Assembly (NCBI GenBank): GCA_965153455.1
Contig: OZ234503.1
Coordinates: forward strand, 14,699,118 to 14,763,117
Direction of reading: 5' to 3'
Length of the DNA stretch: 64,000 bases
Origin: Sphagnum compactum
Taxonomy: Eukaryota > Bryophyta > Sphagnopsida > Sphagnales
Shown here: positions 35,411 to 48,330 of the stretch, piece by piece
How positions within the stretch are numbered: the stretch's first letter is position 1
Layout: the number at the start of each line of letters is the position of its first letter
Made by a program: the position numbers and the translations under genes
The notes under the pieces: model-generated
The model's database searches: none
Told to the model about the DNA's origin: nothing
What the model saw: the letters and a program-made list of their open reading frames with translations, nothing else

Positions 35411-36999
35411 CACTATAAGAAATCTTGTATTTTGTAACCATCCAATTTGCAACGACTATCTGTCATTTGTTAGTATGTTTTATAATTTTTACAACTAGTA
35501 ACCATCTTTTTAATTTTCTTATTATTTTTGCGATGATAGTGTGACTATTAAATTGTACATCCTTTCATATTGATTAACTTTTTGGGTTTTCATCTAAGAA
35601 TAGACCTTTATGTTCATTTAGTCACAAATTTTGTTATAACTTAGTTACTTTTTGTGGTGTGCCTATACATTTTATGTACATTAACGTGTTTTAAACTGCA
35701 TTAAAACTATATTTAACATGTAATCAAGGTACATGAAACGTATATTAAAACTTATTTAACATATTCAAATGTATTTAGGATATATTCAACGCATATTAAA
35801 CACGTATACCTTCATAATATGAACATATTAAAATAAACAATGTCATCTTAATTTTATGTTGTGGTTTGTTTATAAATATACCAAGTTAATTTTAATGTAT
35901 AACTAAATTATAGTGCTGATGTCATATTAAAATGACATAATCTTAATGTCAAACCAATATTCATAATTCATAAAATAGTGTTATCAACAAATTGATTAAA
36001 TAATGTAAATTATTGAATGATAATTTTAAAAATAAATATTTATGATTTATTTAATATTTTCATTAATGAATAATTAAATTTATTTCCTATTTAATTCATA
36101 AGTTGAGAACTAATAATCCTTTCAAATGTTATTAATTCTTAAATAATAATTCAATTAATAATATAATTTATATTTACTTAATACTAATGATTGATTAAAA
36201 CTGAATTTTTTTAATGAAATTTATCAACTAAACAAGTTAATAAGTTCATAATTTAATAGTAATATTGAATATTGAGTATTTATTTGTATTCATAAATAAT
36301 TATATAAGACTGTCAATCTTATACTAATTTATCTATTTATTTCATTGATAACTAAAATTTAAATTTTAAGTGTCAAAAAATTTAAGTTATTATTAATAAA
36401 TAATTGATTAAATTATAATTAAAATAATAACTAGTTATTGATTTTATAAAATAAATACATATTGTTAATGAATTATGATTATGAATTAGTCGATTAGTGA
36501 GTAGAAAGTATGAAACAAAAGTGATTATTTTTTAAATTCAATAATTAAAAAATGGTAGGTAATTATAGCTAGGTTTGAAAGTGGATAGATTGGTAGATAA
36601 TTATTTAGGGCCTAATTAAATAATTAGCTAGTCAACTAGTTAGTTAATTGGTTTCCTATTTACCTTTTTAGTTATATACTTATATAGTTTACAAAATAAA
36701 AAACAAGCACAAGACATGTGGGAGAATATTTCTAGCTACCCTTCAATTTGCAACTAAGGTGCAATAGAAAATTTAACCTATATGTTTTGTCTTCCATTTT
36801 AATCTTGGAAATTATATAACAAAGGTATTTTCTCTTATGTTTTCACAAAAAAACATGTGCCATTGCGGATGAGCTTGAAAAAGCTTAACTTTAGAAACAA
36901 AACATAAAATAGAGTAACAATAGTTACATGCCTATTATTTATCCCACCTACTTCCATCCTACCTACCTACCTAGGTAAGTAGGTATGTACATGAAGATA

Positions 37000-37450
37000 T
37001 GCACTCACAAAAATCCCACTTAGAAAAACATGTGGACATGTGATTTTTTGTTTCAAAAATCTTTTTTCCTTATCAAATGTTCACCAAATCATTTCAATTT
37101 TTTTGTGGACTTTAAGGATCCATGTGTTTATAACATTCAAAAAACAAAATTACATATACACTTTTAGATTTTGATACTCAAACATCTTTAAACACTATTA
37201 TAATTTTGAATTTGAATTAATGGTCCAAACTAAAGTTATAGATTTGATTATAATCTAAGGCTTGATGCAAAAAAAATTTAAGTTTTTATCATGTTACATG
37301 TCATATTTGGCTTCAAACTTGATATTTTGTTTGGAAAATTATGTGAAAAATGCAGTATAAACTAATAAAAAATTGCCATGTGGAAAATGCAGTCATTGGA
37401 AAGGACTTTAACCTTGGCACAACTAGTTTTTTATTTCATGCTTTCACCCT
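37000..37450 (+). repeat. Dispersed repeat family R3, copy B
   Basis: Aligns with 18750-19340, most clearly at 'cagtcattggaaaggactt' followed by 'accttggcac' and 'gctttcaccct' near 37390-37450. Same orientation as the other two copies. Confidence 0.45.
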
Positions 37451-37668
37451 AAAGGCTTGTGGTTTAACACAAATTGCATTTGATTCTTAACAACATGATC
37501 CCATACGTTTAATAATTTTTCCATGCTTTCAATGGTCTACCATTTTATTTTGTTTCTGGATTTGGTGATTATAGAATGTAGACTGATTTTTTCAAAGGTG
37601 CATTTTTGTATGTTAAATGAATATTAAGCTATAAATAAATTACATTTTGTGTATATGTTTAGGCATGT

Positions 37669-37726
37669 GGCTTTTGTTGTAGGGGGCAAGGTCTTTTAGA
37701 CCGGGGTTCAATTCCCCTAAAAGTCA
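37669..37726 (+). repeat. Truncated tRNA-like sequence
   Basis: GGCTTTT (37669) can pair with AAAAGTC (37719-37725) as an acceptor stem, GGT-cttttag-ACC forms an anticodon-like arm, and GGGG-ttcaatt-CCCC (37703-37717) is a near-canonical T-arm with a B-box. At about 58 nt and without a D-arm it cannot be a normal tRNA. A tRNA pseudogene or SINE relic is most likely. Confidence 0.4.
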
Positions 37727-40369
37727 TGACTCATGAGTCATTGAGTAGAATGCAAGTTCGTTAATAAAAAATGCACTCCACCAATATTATTGCCATTTTA
37801 CCCACTTTGAACTTTTTGGAGTAATGAATAAAAACTAAACATTTTGCATAATTATCACCAAACCCTCCAATTTTAATTTGCAAGCAATACCCACAACCAT
37901 TTGTTTGGTTTTTAAAAGGTGCCATTAATTGCTACCAAGGTTTACCCACCATAGCCATATTGCTTGCATAATCACAAGATTTAGTAGCCATTTCACCCAA
38001 ATTCTCACCTCACAAAAAAAACACTGACTTGCCAAATGCAAACATGGTAGGTTCTAAAAAATAAATCACATATTTATCATTTTATCTTTTGTTTGTTTCA
38101 AATGAAGTGAGATGGTTAATGGTTCAAAACATTAAATCTATATATATTTGTTTGGTAAGAATGGTAATTTATCCATCCAAGGGAGTATAAATGGTTGTAT
38201 TCCTTTCATTAAATGGGGATTCAACTTTTTTTTTTCTTAATTAAGTACTAAAACTAAAAATTAAAATAAATATTGGGTATCAGAATTTGATGCCAAAAAA
38301 AATTATAATTAAATTTATCATGGCTTTTAAATATGTTGATATTTTAAATTTTAGTAATAAAAGGGTGAAACAATTGTTCCTTTGCCTAATACCTCCCCAA
38401 ACAATACTTTGTTTGATGCAAATAGTGTAAAATTTTAACACTTAAAGTAACCCTTTAAGTTGTCAACATAAATGAAAAAAGCCATAATCTAAGCCTTGAC
38501 ATCATATATAACTATTATTTTAAATATTTTGATTTAAATGACATGAATAGAAGCATGTTCTTTGACTTTATGACAATGATATTGAATTTTTTAATTAAAT
38601 ATGCATTTAAATAAATTCTAAAAATGTAAATTGATGCACAAGTTCAAATGTACTTGTTACTTACTTTTATTATACTAAAATTTGTCAAATTTAATATTCA
38701 AATTATGGCTATAAATCGATTGCATCACCTTGTTTTTCGTAATGAAACTTGAAAAAAAATTGAATTTATATTCTTATGTTCATGTCAAAAAAAATTTCAT
38801 TTTTAAATTGGATTTTGTGAAAACTATTTTTTTAATCTACATTACCATGTTTACACCTTTTGTAAACTCTAGTCTTGGGCAAGTACTCACTTTAGTGCAT
38901 AAGAATTGCCAATGCTAATTCTGATTAATGAAAACCAAATCCAAACTAAATTTCATTTTCAAAATTGAAACCAAATTTGTTAACAATTGAACTCACAACC
39001 AAATTCCTAGTTTTATTTATTTGTGGAACTACAACTAGGATATTAATCTATTTTGAAAAATAAAAATAATTAACACCAATATTTAACATTACTTCTAATA
39101 TAAGACAATTAGATCCAAATTGGGATTGATTTCAAAACTAAAACTTGAAATATTTTTTTAAAAAAATTGATCCTGGTTTTACTTATTTGTGGAACTAAAA
39201 CTAGAATTGGGATGGTTCTAATTTAGTTTCTAGAACTAAAACCTAATCCTTCATAAAAGTCAAAAACCACCCAACATTAGTTATTTAATAACTACTAATT
39301 TGGCCAATACAATTGAACATATGTTGTCATATTAAATCAATTTTATAGGATTTGAATAATAGTCCTTCTTTAACTTAAGTTTTAAGTGAAATTTTTCATT
39401 AAAAATGGCATTAGTTTATCTTTATTGAATTTCCAATGAAAAAAAAACAGTTAAACTTCAATATTTCCCATACCTTATGTCTAAAATTTACGAAATCATA
39501 TCCATAAAACCTTACTCATTGAGGACATTCCAACCCTAAAATAAGCACTCCTCAAATTCTTTACTTTTTTCAGTTTTCATTTTATTGAATCTACAATTAT
39601 AAAATAATTTAATATTCAATTTATCATTTTGTAAAACAATTCAATTATAAAATAGTTTCTTTTAAGGATTAATATATTCTGAATTGGAAAATCACCACTT
39701 GATTCTTAAATACAATGAAATGAAACAAAACAAAACCTTTTAAATAATTGAATTGAATTATACCCCAACATAAGGTGTAATCATGGTAAAGTAAACAATT
39801 ATATGACCTTGTCACAACAAATGGAAAATAGCTATAAAATAACCTTGATATATTGAACTTGTAAATATTTATCCAATGATGAATATTGTGAATATGTTCT
39901 TCATGTTTATTATAATAGTATTGAAAAACAACATGTTTGACATGCATTTAAATAGATTCTCAAAAATGCAAATCAATGTTTATATTTTAATTCAATCTTT
40001 TAACTTATATGTTAAATTTGATTAAAGTAAATATCAAAAAATACTTTGCAAATGACATTTATTTGCGCTTAGTAATTTTAATTAGTCATTATATGGAACA
40101 ATTAAATAGGTTTAAATTCATAATACTTTATTCATAAATTTGTCAAAGATTTTGTGAAAGCAAAGTAAAGCTTGTCAAAGTTCCCAAAAAGGCCTCGAAT
40201 TCACATTGTATTATTCAATAGTCACCTGTACAAAATTATATGTCAATTCAACGAAGAAAATCCATATAGAAATCTAACAAAACAAAATTAACCTTTGAAA
40301 TTTTTATTATACAAATGATATAAGATTTCATAAATATATTAATCATTTTATTGCATATCTCTTTGAAAA

Positions 40370-41460
40370 ATCACAAGGAGAACATAATAATTTGGATTGC
40401 CATTTTTTTTGGAATAGATTCCATTACTTGCAAAATTTCAATGATCAAAATTTGATGTAAATTTCAAATCTTTTTTGCATGTTTAAAACAACCAAAGCAT
40501 TGTTGCATTCATGGATAAGGTTTTTTTTGGGGTCAAAAGTCATTTTTCCTTATGAAATGTGCACCATTCATTCTATAAATTGGAATGGATCTTAATGTTA
40601 ATAATTAAAGGAGAAATGTTATAAATAAATTTTTTTCGAAATAATTATTTAGATCTATGATGTAAGCTTATTCTTGATATTTGGTTCAAAAACAAATTCA
40701 TTTAAATTCATGGGTAACTCCATGGTAAATGAATAACAACAAATTCTTTTTCCAAAAGCATATTAATAAGGAAAGGATATTGGAGCATGATGTGATGTCC
40801 AACCATTGCAAAATTTGAATTACATTTTTGGGTTTTATAGCTTATTTTCATATTGGATTTTATAATTTATCTTTACATTTATCCAAAGGTTATGGGAAAG
40901 AAACATGTAGATTTTGAATTTAAAATTTATTTTTACAAGGATACAAATGATGATCACAAATCATGTAAAGAATAATAATAATCCAATTTGGAGAATTCTA
41001 ACTCAAATTATTTAAGATTTCAAACGTGGTTACAAGTGTTAAATTGGTGGATTTTTATTTTCAAATGTTGATAGAGGTTATTCATATTTTTATATATGAT
41101 TTGTATATTACATAACAATAGATAAGGTATATGAGAAATATTGAATCCTAAGCCAAGTTGAAATTTTTACAACCATTATATTCAATAGTGGGTACATGTG
41201 CAATGAATCATTTTACCATGGATTCACCCTCATGTGAATTTTGAAAGTGTAATGTTCTTGTTCATTTTGTTGTGGTAAAGATCCTGAATGCATAACATAC
41301 ATATATAGGATTAAGACGTAGTAAAAATTTATTAATTTATAACACACATCAAATTGGGAATGAAAAATGGGACATAAACCAACACATGAATGTGACATGT
41401 CAAACGAATCCTTGGAAAGAACTTTGAAAAAGGGTGCATTTGGTTCAAAATAATTATTGT
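40370..41460 (+). repeat. Dispersed repeat family R3, copy C
   Basis: Shares with 18750-19340 the blocks 'ctgaatgcataacatacat', 'cataaaccaacac' and 'aatccttggaaagaacttt', and with both other copies the 'tttttccttatgaaatgt'-like block. Divergence is high, so this is an old family. Confidence 0.4.
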
Positions 41461-43041
41461 TTTTGTTAGGTGTGGGTATGAACTATGTACACATACCTAA
41501 TCAATTTAGTATGATTTTGAATTTGGAGGTTATTAAAACTATTACCTGAATTGCATTTTGAATTATTTATAATTTACATTCTTTTTAACATTGTTTTTGG
41601 ATGGAAACTTGTTGTTTGCAATTCCAACTAACGTTAGGAACACTAGTTGTACAATAACATGATAGTGGACTAGTCGTAGGAGCATTTTGTAAATTATTTG
41701 GTAGCAGATAATAGTCATTACCTTAAATTTTGACACTTGGCAATCGTCATATTTTGGTCATAAATTTTCATAATGAAATCATTTTTTTGGTAATGAGAAG
41801 GAGGGAATTTGTGGTTTTGAGGTTTTTGTAATAAATTTGAGGTTATTTTATGGTGGCAATTGAAGGATGAGCTTGGGGATGAGGACATGTATGGGATTTG
41901 AAAGGGGTGTTTTAAAAAAAAGGGCTATAAAAGTTAGGGTTTTGTTAAAGGGCTATTTTTCAACCAAGTTTTTAAATTCAAACACAAAATAAAGAAGTTT
42001 TGTGATGGATGACAACTATGGAAACAAACATGGAGCTATGATATGAGGTAGTGTTAGAGGAAAAAAGGTAAATGCAAGAGAGATGCAAAGGGTAATATGG
42101 GATTTATCAAGAGCTTTTTTTCTTCCTTTTGGAACTTTAAAACTTTGGAATTTGAATGTTGATAGATTTGATTTATTGATTTTTCTAACTAAAGTAAAAC
42201 ATGGAGAAGGTTGTGGGCACATGGTATTAATAGATTAAAATGGTGGTGAACCTTTGAATTGTGTGTTGATTGAAATCTTGATTTACATAGTTAGGATTGA
42301 TAGTTTTTGGTGTAAGATGGTAATGGTTGAATTTGTCAGAATTTGATAAAAGTTTCAATGGATGTTAAAGGACAAAAAATAAGCAAATTAACTAAGAAAG
42401 GACCTAATAAAACTTTGTGAATTTAGGCAATAACAATTCCTTGTTTCTTTACCATTTTTGCAATAGTATAAATATTTAAACCCATTTTTTTTTCATTCAA
42501 ACACGATATGAAAAATATAAAATTTATTTCAAAGTTTAAATTTCTAGAAAGATTTGAAACATGAAGTAAAATTGTTATCAAATTTTCATCGTCATGTGTT
42601 GATGTGGTTGAATAGCATGTCCATAAGGTCCAAGGTGTGAATTTTGCTTGACAAAAATTTCACCCATCTTTTTTTTTTAACATAAATAAGGTATTTTTAT
42701 TCATTTAACATGATTCAAATGGTCACCAATTTATTTTTAAATTTATTTTTAAAATAATCAACTCTTTAAATACACTAATAGATTATGAGTTCATCTTTGA
42801 TTTTGTAATTTAAAATAAATTTGAAATTCAAATATGTTCATATATATATTACCAACATTTTATGAAGATGTATGATAATATTCTAATATAAATTGTTGAT
42901 AAACGCAAATAAAAAATGTTGAATGTGTACAATGTACACATTCACATGTGCATAATGTACATGTGTACAAGCTTCATGTTTCTCCACTTAGTTAATAGCA
43001 AATTTGGTCCTAATTCACTAATTGTTCATTTATTGTTCACA
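41461..43041. other. AT-rich spacer, nothing recognised
   Basis: No supported gene. The stretch 42916-43041 is open in frame with the LINE fragment that follows, but this is flanking DNA joined by chance to the insertion. Confidence 0.35.
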
Positions 43042-43665
43042 GCAGATCCACACCAGACCCAGATCCAGATGCTCAGCATGCTCAATGATAACCAACAATG
43101 TTGGCTCCGGAACGTGCAGTTGTGGCTTAAAGACCAAGGTGTTGAGGTTCTCTATGCTAATATCAAGTGTGCTATAGCAAGTGCACATGCTTCTTACCTA
43201 GAATCTACTTATGGTGAACAGGCCAGAACCAAAAGTAGCAGGTTACGTACATATCAGCTGATGAACACAAGCTGTACAACAGAATCTGGATACTCATATG
43301 CACATCAGAGGTATTTGCAAGTGATTACAAATGTTCAGCTCAGGCAATCTTTGTCAAGGTTCAGATGTTCAAACCATCGTTTGGAGGTAGAGTGTGGCAG
43401 GCATGCAAAGCCTGAGAGTGTCCCGAGGAGAGATAGGATCTGTCGTCTATGTTCCCTAGGAGCTGTTGCGGATGAAGACCACTTGTTGTTAGTGTGCCCA
43501 GCTCACCATGACATTCGTTGCAAGTTTAGTCAACAGTTAGGGAAACAATTGACACCGTGCAGCTTACTTCCTGAATTGATGCATTCGGCTAATCAGAAAG
43601 CGATAGCTTTGTACTTAGTTTCTTTCCTAGACAACAGGAGTGTTTTGCTCAAGTCAACTATGTAA
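43042..43665 (+). pseudogene. LINE ORF2 C-terminal fragment (zinc-finger region)
   Basis: The frame is open for about 207 codons to a TAA at 43663. It contains the conserved tail of LINE reverse transcriptases: a QSLSRFRCSNHRLEVECGRH segment followed by the CCHC motif CRLC-SLGAVADEDH-LLLVC. The reverse transcriptase catalytic core and endonuclease are missing, so it cannot act by itself. The uninterrupted frame suggests a fairly recent insertion. The upstream in-frame ATG at 42916 lies in flanking DNA and is not part of the element. Confidence 0.75.
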
Positions 43666-43732
43666 TTGTCGTCAAATGGATCTCTCTGGTCCGGGTATTG
43701 ACGTTAAATTAAAAGAAAGAAAGAAGAAGAAA
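43042..43732 (+). mobile_element. 5'-truncated LINE retrotransposon
   Basis: The insert is bounded by GTTCACA on both sides (43035-43041 and 43733-43739), a target-site duplication. It ends in an A-rich AAAGAAAG-type tail after 43709. It contains only the C-terminal end of a LINE ORF2, as expected for 5'-truncated target-primed insertions. Its GC content and codon use contrast sharply with the AT-rich surroundings. Confidence 0.8.
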
Positions 43733-43989
43733 GTTCACAATTTCCATTACAAATTATTCATTATAATTTATTGTGAGTTTTCATAAATTATATTACAAAA
43801 TTAATCAAATATTCAATGAATTGATCTTATAATTGTTTGGTCCATGTAGTGAATGGTGATAAATTCAATGTATGTTTGTTGATTTCCAAGATCGATCATT
43901 ATTTTTCTTTGCACATAGTTAACTAGCAAAATATTGTGAATTTTTTCAACTTTTCATTAGTTGCAACCTATTTACATGCTTAAGGGATT

Positions 43990-44080
43990 AGCCTAGGTAG
44001 GTTAACATAAGTTGAATAAATACCTGCCTACTTATTTATCTATTTGCATACTTACCAACTTACTTATTTTCCTACCATAC
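43990..44080. repeat. Degenerate TAGG/CTAC patch with CACTA-arm-like flank
   Basis: Short taggtagg and ctacttatt runs, followed at 44190-44300 by 'cttggacattttgactaa' and 'caaaatgattgtg' blocks that resemble the arms of E1 and E2. Probably a relic of the same CACTA family. Confidence 0.4.
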
Positions 44081-44340
44081 ATAAATTGTTATCAAGTGTA
44101 CTTCCAAATAATTATATTAAATCCTTTATGGCATAGCATTTAAATTTTAAAATTTACTGAAAGACTCAAGTTTGAAAATGGCAAAAAACTTGGACATTTT
44201 GACTAATAAAAAAAGTTGGTCAAAATGATTGTGTCGAAATCAACTTGTTAAAAATGGCATTATGGTCAAGTTGGATAGGATCCAAAATAGGGTCTTTTTT
44301 TATTGGTTTTTTATTAAAAATTTTGTGATTTCTTGTAATG

Positions 44341-44515
44341 TTCAAATGTATGGAAAATAAATTCTTAAAAAAATCAACATGCCATATTCATTAAATATGA
44401 TGTCACCTTAAGGTATGGAAATGGAAGATGTAGGTGTTCATAAGGCTTAACTTTCATAGAACTATGATGTTGATCCTAATTCCATTCATACGAATGTACT
44501 AAAAGTCAAGAACAA
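44341..44515 (+). pseudogene. Possible part 4 of the transposase-like pseudogene
   Basis: Plus frames give CMENKFLKKST (from about 44346) and GMEMEDVGVHKA with NYDVD after stops (about 44416-44480). These could correspond to the family blocks ME-KG-K-L---T and KM-ED-V-V-KA that follow the HLEF block. The match is short and gapped. If right, it supports an insertion between 35411 and 44340. Confidence 0.25.
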
Positions 44516-47039
44516 GTGTTTATAGGAAGAATAAGGCCATAGATTGAAAGCCACAAGAGCTTCTAGGCTTTTAAGATGTTGTTTGGTTCTGGGCTTGTGC
44601 CCCTTCTCTTCGGAAATCCAAATACCAAATTGTTATCTACATCAATGATTGAGGTAGAAAATAAATAAATCACACAAAATGATATAAGATCTACCATTTC
44701 ATTCTTGTGAACTATAACTTGAATCTATGATCTATGAATTTAAGAAGTAGGTAAACCCCATCTTATGTTTGATCTAAATTCTCATGGAAACTTTGTCCAC
44801 ATACCTAAAAATATGTCCACATTGGACACCCACAAACCACAAATGACAATAAACTGCATTGCAAAAGCCCACCAAAAAAAAAAAAATCTAAATACTAAAT
44901 TCCTAGCAAAAGTGAAGGCATGATAAATCCAAAAATCCCTATTGCCCTAAATTTGTCAATACATTTAAACCAAGTTTCCCAACAAGATTGTGAAGGTTTT
45001 TCTTCATGTCCCACTCTATTTTCCACACAAAGATGACATGTGTATGGGGAAACATACTAAGGTCAAATCGCCCATCATCGAACAAGTGTTTATTATTGAA
45101 CCCTTTTCAACCTCTTCCTCATTCTTTAACCAATTCAACAATTTTTGTGTCATTGGATGTGCGAACTGGAGAGGTACAAATGTTCTTTGAACATTGAAAA
45201 TAAAGGAGCAAGGCCAAAAAAACACAAGAAGAGGATGAGTGATAGTTTGCTTCAATTTGTTTGAAAAAATAGCTCTAGACCTCTCTCTAGTTCCAACCCC
45301 CTATTTTCCTCATTTGTTTTTCTCATTTTCAGTTTGTTTTGAGTGATTTAAAACCTAATAGGTGTGTCAACTAAAGCTTTACAAAACTTCTTTTTATTCC
45401 CTAGGAAAAGATAGGAAAAGATGAAATGGTCTAAAATCTTAAAATTGAAATCCTAATATATTTAGTTCACCCATTATCAAACGTTAAACCCCCTTTCACT
45501 AAACTCCTCTTATCTTCCCCATTCTTTTATTGAATTGAGCAATTTTTGCCACGATAAAAGTGTTAAGTGTTAGGTGGAGAGATACAAATGTTCTTTTAGC
45601 TTCAAACAGAGGAACAATGTGTGCGGATTCGATTTCTTTTGGGTTCTTAAGTGTTGGCTCCCTTACCTATCTACCCTAACTCAAACCATATGAACGTTCA
45701 ACTTTTAGTTAATCCTCTCAAATCTAATCCATTTTTTTTCAATACATTTAATTTCAAAAAAATTGGTTCCAATGTCCAACTAAATAGAATCATGAACCCA
45801 AAAGCCTGATTCTTAAAGAAGATAAAATCAGGTTTTGATTCTTGTTCCAATTCCAAAATCAAACCCAATCCTAATTCAATTCTTATGTGCCAATGTGGGT
45901 ACCCTCCTAACAAACATCGGTTAATGCATTCAGATTTAATTATCAATCATTGATGGATAAATTTAAAATTGTGTATATTGTTGTAATGTACAATTAATAT
46001 TGCCATGGGGGTTTTCAGTTTTGACCCTATTCCATGACATTATTACTATGGGACTTGGACTAGTGCATTGTGTAGTACCCACCAATGGAAGTATTGTTAC
46101 TTTGATTGCTGCATTACCATGGGTGGAATTGGACTTCCTAGTTACTTAACCCAATATGGGACTAACTTAACCCAATATATAACCCAAGTACCATAGTCCC
46201 TCAATGGATTCTGCAGGTGTCTGCCAAAAAAATTATTATATTTTAAAATTTTAAAGCTGAAATTTTCAACATCAAGGATATTATTATTGACAAGGGACAA
46301 AGACTTTATTATATCAAGTATATAACATTCTTAATGTGTTTACACTGTGTGTGTTTGGGTGCTTTGCCCTCATAGAACTTAACTGGGTTCAAATCTCAGA
46401 TTTATTTGAAAAAATAAAAAATTATTATTATATTAATTTTCAGCATTTTGGGTATGAGTTTTTTATTGAAAAAACTGAATTTTAAAAAAAGAATTTAATT
46501 AATATTGAATCCATTCAGGGAGTACAGTAATTCTGAGAATTTTTTTAAAAACAAATCCAAAGTCTCCCCAAAATTAATTAACCTAAAAAATCATGTTACC
46601 ATTGCATATCAATGCATGTCAACAACCCTCAAGCAACAAACGACATGACATGCGGAAGGAATGATTTCTTCTCTCTCACATGGTCCACCGTGAGAGCAGC
46701 CCAATACATTGTGAAATCCGCGAGGAATTTTCATACCCAGATTTTATTACATAATAACATATAATGCTTGTTCTAGCCCTCTCTCACAATGAGTTTCCAC
46801 CGTCCTCCTCCTTTACTTATTTTGCGGGCGGGGGGGGGTTGTTGGTATATAAGTCAATCATTTGTACGAAGCCAGCCTAGTAAGTTATTCTTCACAACAC
46901 CCCCTCTTTCCCGCCACCATCATCGACCCATAACCCAATCACGACTTCTCGAATAAGTGTTCGAATAAGTGCAATTCTCCACAATTGTTTTTTTCTTAAG
47001 GGAAGACTAAAGAGTTTTTGGTATAAATTTTTTGCATTT
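44516..47039. other. AT-rich spacer with a diverged 120-bp duplication
   Basis: Segments near 45085-45205 and 45490-45610 share 'ccc(c)attcttt', 'aattcaacaattttt'-like and 'ggagaggtacaaatgttctt' blocks in direct orientation, about 405 bp apart. A tRNA-like B-box (GGGTTCAAATCTC, 46385-46397) lies about 25 bp after a 'gctttgccctcatagaac' stretch. A G9 run with GC-rich context is at about 46824-46838. No gene was recognised. Confidence 0.35.
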
Positions 47040-47330
47040 GAAACAACACCCAATTCTCACAAGACCTGATTCTCACAAATTTTCAGCAAAGTAAAAAAAT
47101 TATACAACAATTACGACCCAATTCCCACAAGACCCACCTTCTCTCACTCACAACTTTTGGTGATGTTTTTATACATATAGAAGATTTAGGGTTTTTACTT
47201 GGACCAAAAGACCACCCAATTCTCACAAGACCTAAAAAACTTCTCACAATTTTGGAAAAGGCTAAAAAAAGGTTTTGGAGTTTTTGTTACTTGGACACAA
47301 GAAAGACCCAATTCCCAACATTGATTTGTT
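47040..47330. repeat. Spaced direct repeat around 'acccaattctcacaagacc'
   Basis: The word occurs at about 47045, 47117, 47210 and 47308 with spacing of 72-98 bp and partly similar text between. It is a degenerate tandem or minisatellite-like block upstream of the NodGS-type gene. Confidence 0.45.
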
Positions 47331-48330
47331 GGGGCTAAGTGTGGAGCCTAGTCTTATTTGAGTCTAGGGAAAGTGGGAGAGACTTTAGACTCTCACTTGC
47401 ACAATAAACCCAAAAAAAAGGTGGATTTGTGTGCACTTGGTGTGCCTAAATTAGGTTTTGTTTTTGTTGACAACTTTCTATTTCCTCAAATATAATAATT
47501 TTTTCTTTTTTCCAATATAGTAATTAATCTGAAATTAATTAATTAATTAATTAATTTGGTCATACAGCAGGGCATGCTGCATGACAGCATTGTGCACACT
47601 CTGGGCAACTTGGAAGGAACCAGACCAAAAACTAATTAAATATATATATATATAGAGTACCACCTAAATATTGTTTTTGGACGCCTCTATTATTCTAAAA
47701 GTATAATTGAGATAAATCCTAGAACCGTCCGATCTAGGACAACTGTACCACATCGCCACCATCCCTGCTACTGGAAAAAAAACAAAACCATCTGCCACGC
47801 CCATTTTTTCTTCATTTAGAAGCTCGGCGGCACCAACGGCTCCGATATACGATACGGTTGCATCGGACGGACAAGATGACAGAAGCCCACCCCTTCTTAA
47901 CTACAACTTGCAAATTTTTTTGGGGTCAATTTTTGGTGATGTAAGCCAAAGTGGCGACGGTTCGAAGAAGGATTTAGCCAAATTTGGCTACAAGCCAAAT
48001 ATGAAAGTAAGAAAATTTTGAAACATCGTTCTGTATTTTTGGCTATCCTAATTGAACCAAGTACGAAAATATGGCGTTTCACTAGTTAAATATTTGTTAA
48101 ATTAGCTGCTGAAAATCTTTTTTTAAAAGAAATTGATTTTAGCACTTATAATTTTTAATTATCCCTTTTACTGGCTATATATAGTCAGCCAAAACAAAGG
48201 CCTTGGTCTACAAGTAATTCCTCAACTGGGTAAAAGACAAAAAGAGCGCGCAAGGGGGGGCCGGGGAGCGATGTCTGGTCCTTCAATCCAACGGCTCACC
48301 TCCAATTCGGTGCGAATCGGGTGGTTCCGA
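47331..48330. other. Upstream region of the NodGS-type gene
   Basis: Contains an AATT run near 47540, a (TA)n run near 47640, an R2-like 'agccaaatttggct' word near 47980, and a TATATATA box at 48176-48183. GC rises from about 48190 toward the gene. Confidence 0.4.

Larger units (their letters stand above)
35411..44340. mobile_element. Possible large CACTA-like insertion E5
   Basis: The left terminus is CACTATAAGAAATC at 35411. The sequence ending at 44340, inverted, reads CATTACAAGAAATC, which matches 12 of 14 bases. Coding-like remnants compatible with the same transposase pseudogene appear to resume right after 44340. Against this, the 3-bp flanks differ (AAA before, TTC after) and the interior shows no CACTA transposase. 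The interior is AT-rich desert holding R3 copies B and C, a tRNA-like segment, TAGG/CTAC patches (36940-36985, 43990-44080) and a LINE fragment. The two termini may instead belong to different elements. Confidence 0.3.

Noticed and set aside
37669-37726. Functional tRNA gene
   Set aside because: It is too short, has no D-arm, and its anticodon stem-loop geometry is not standard.
42916-43041. N-terminal extension of the 249-codon frame at 42916-43665
   Set aside because: The sequence upstream of 43042 lies outside the target-site duplication and has AT-rich composition. The in-frame ATG is fortuitous.
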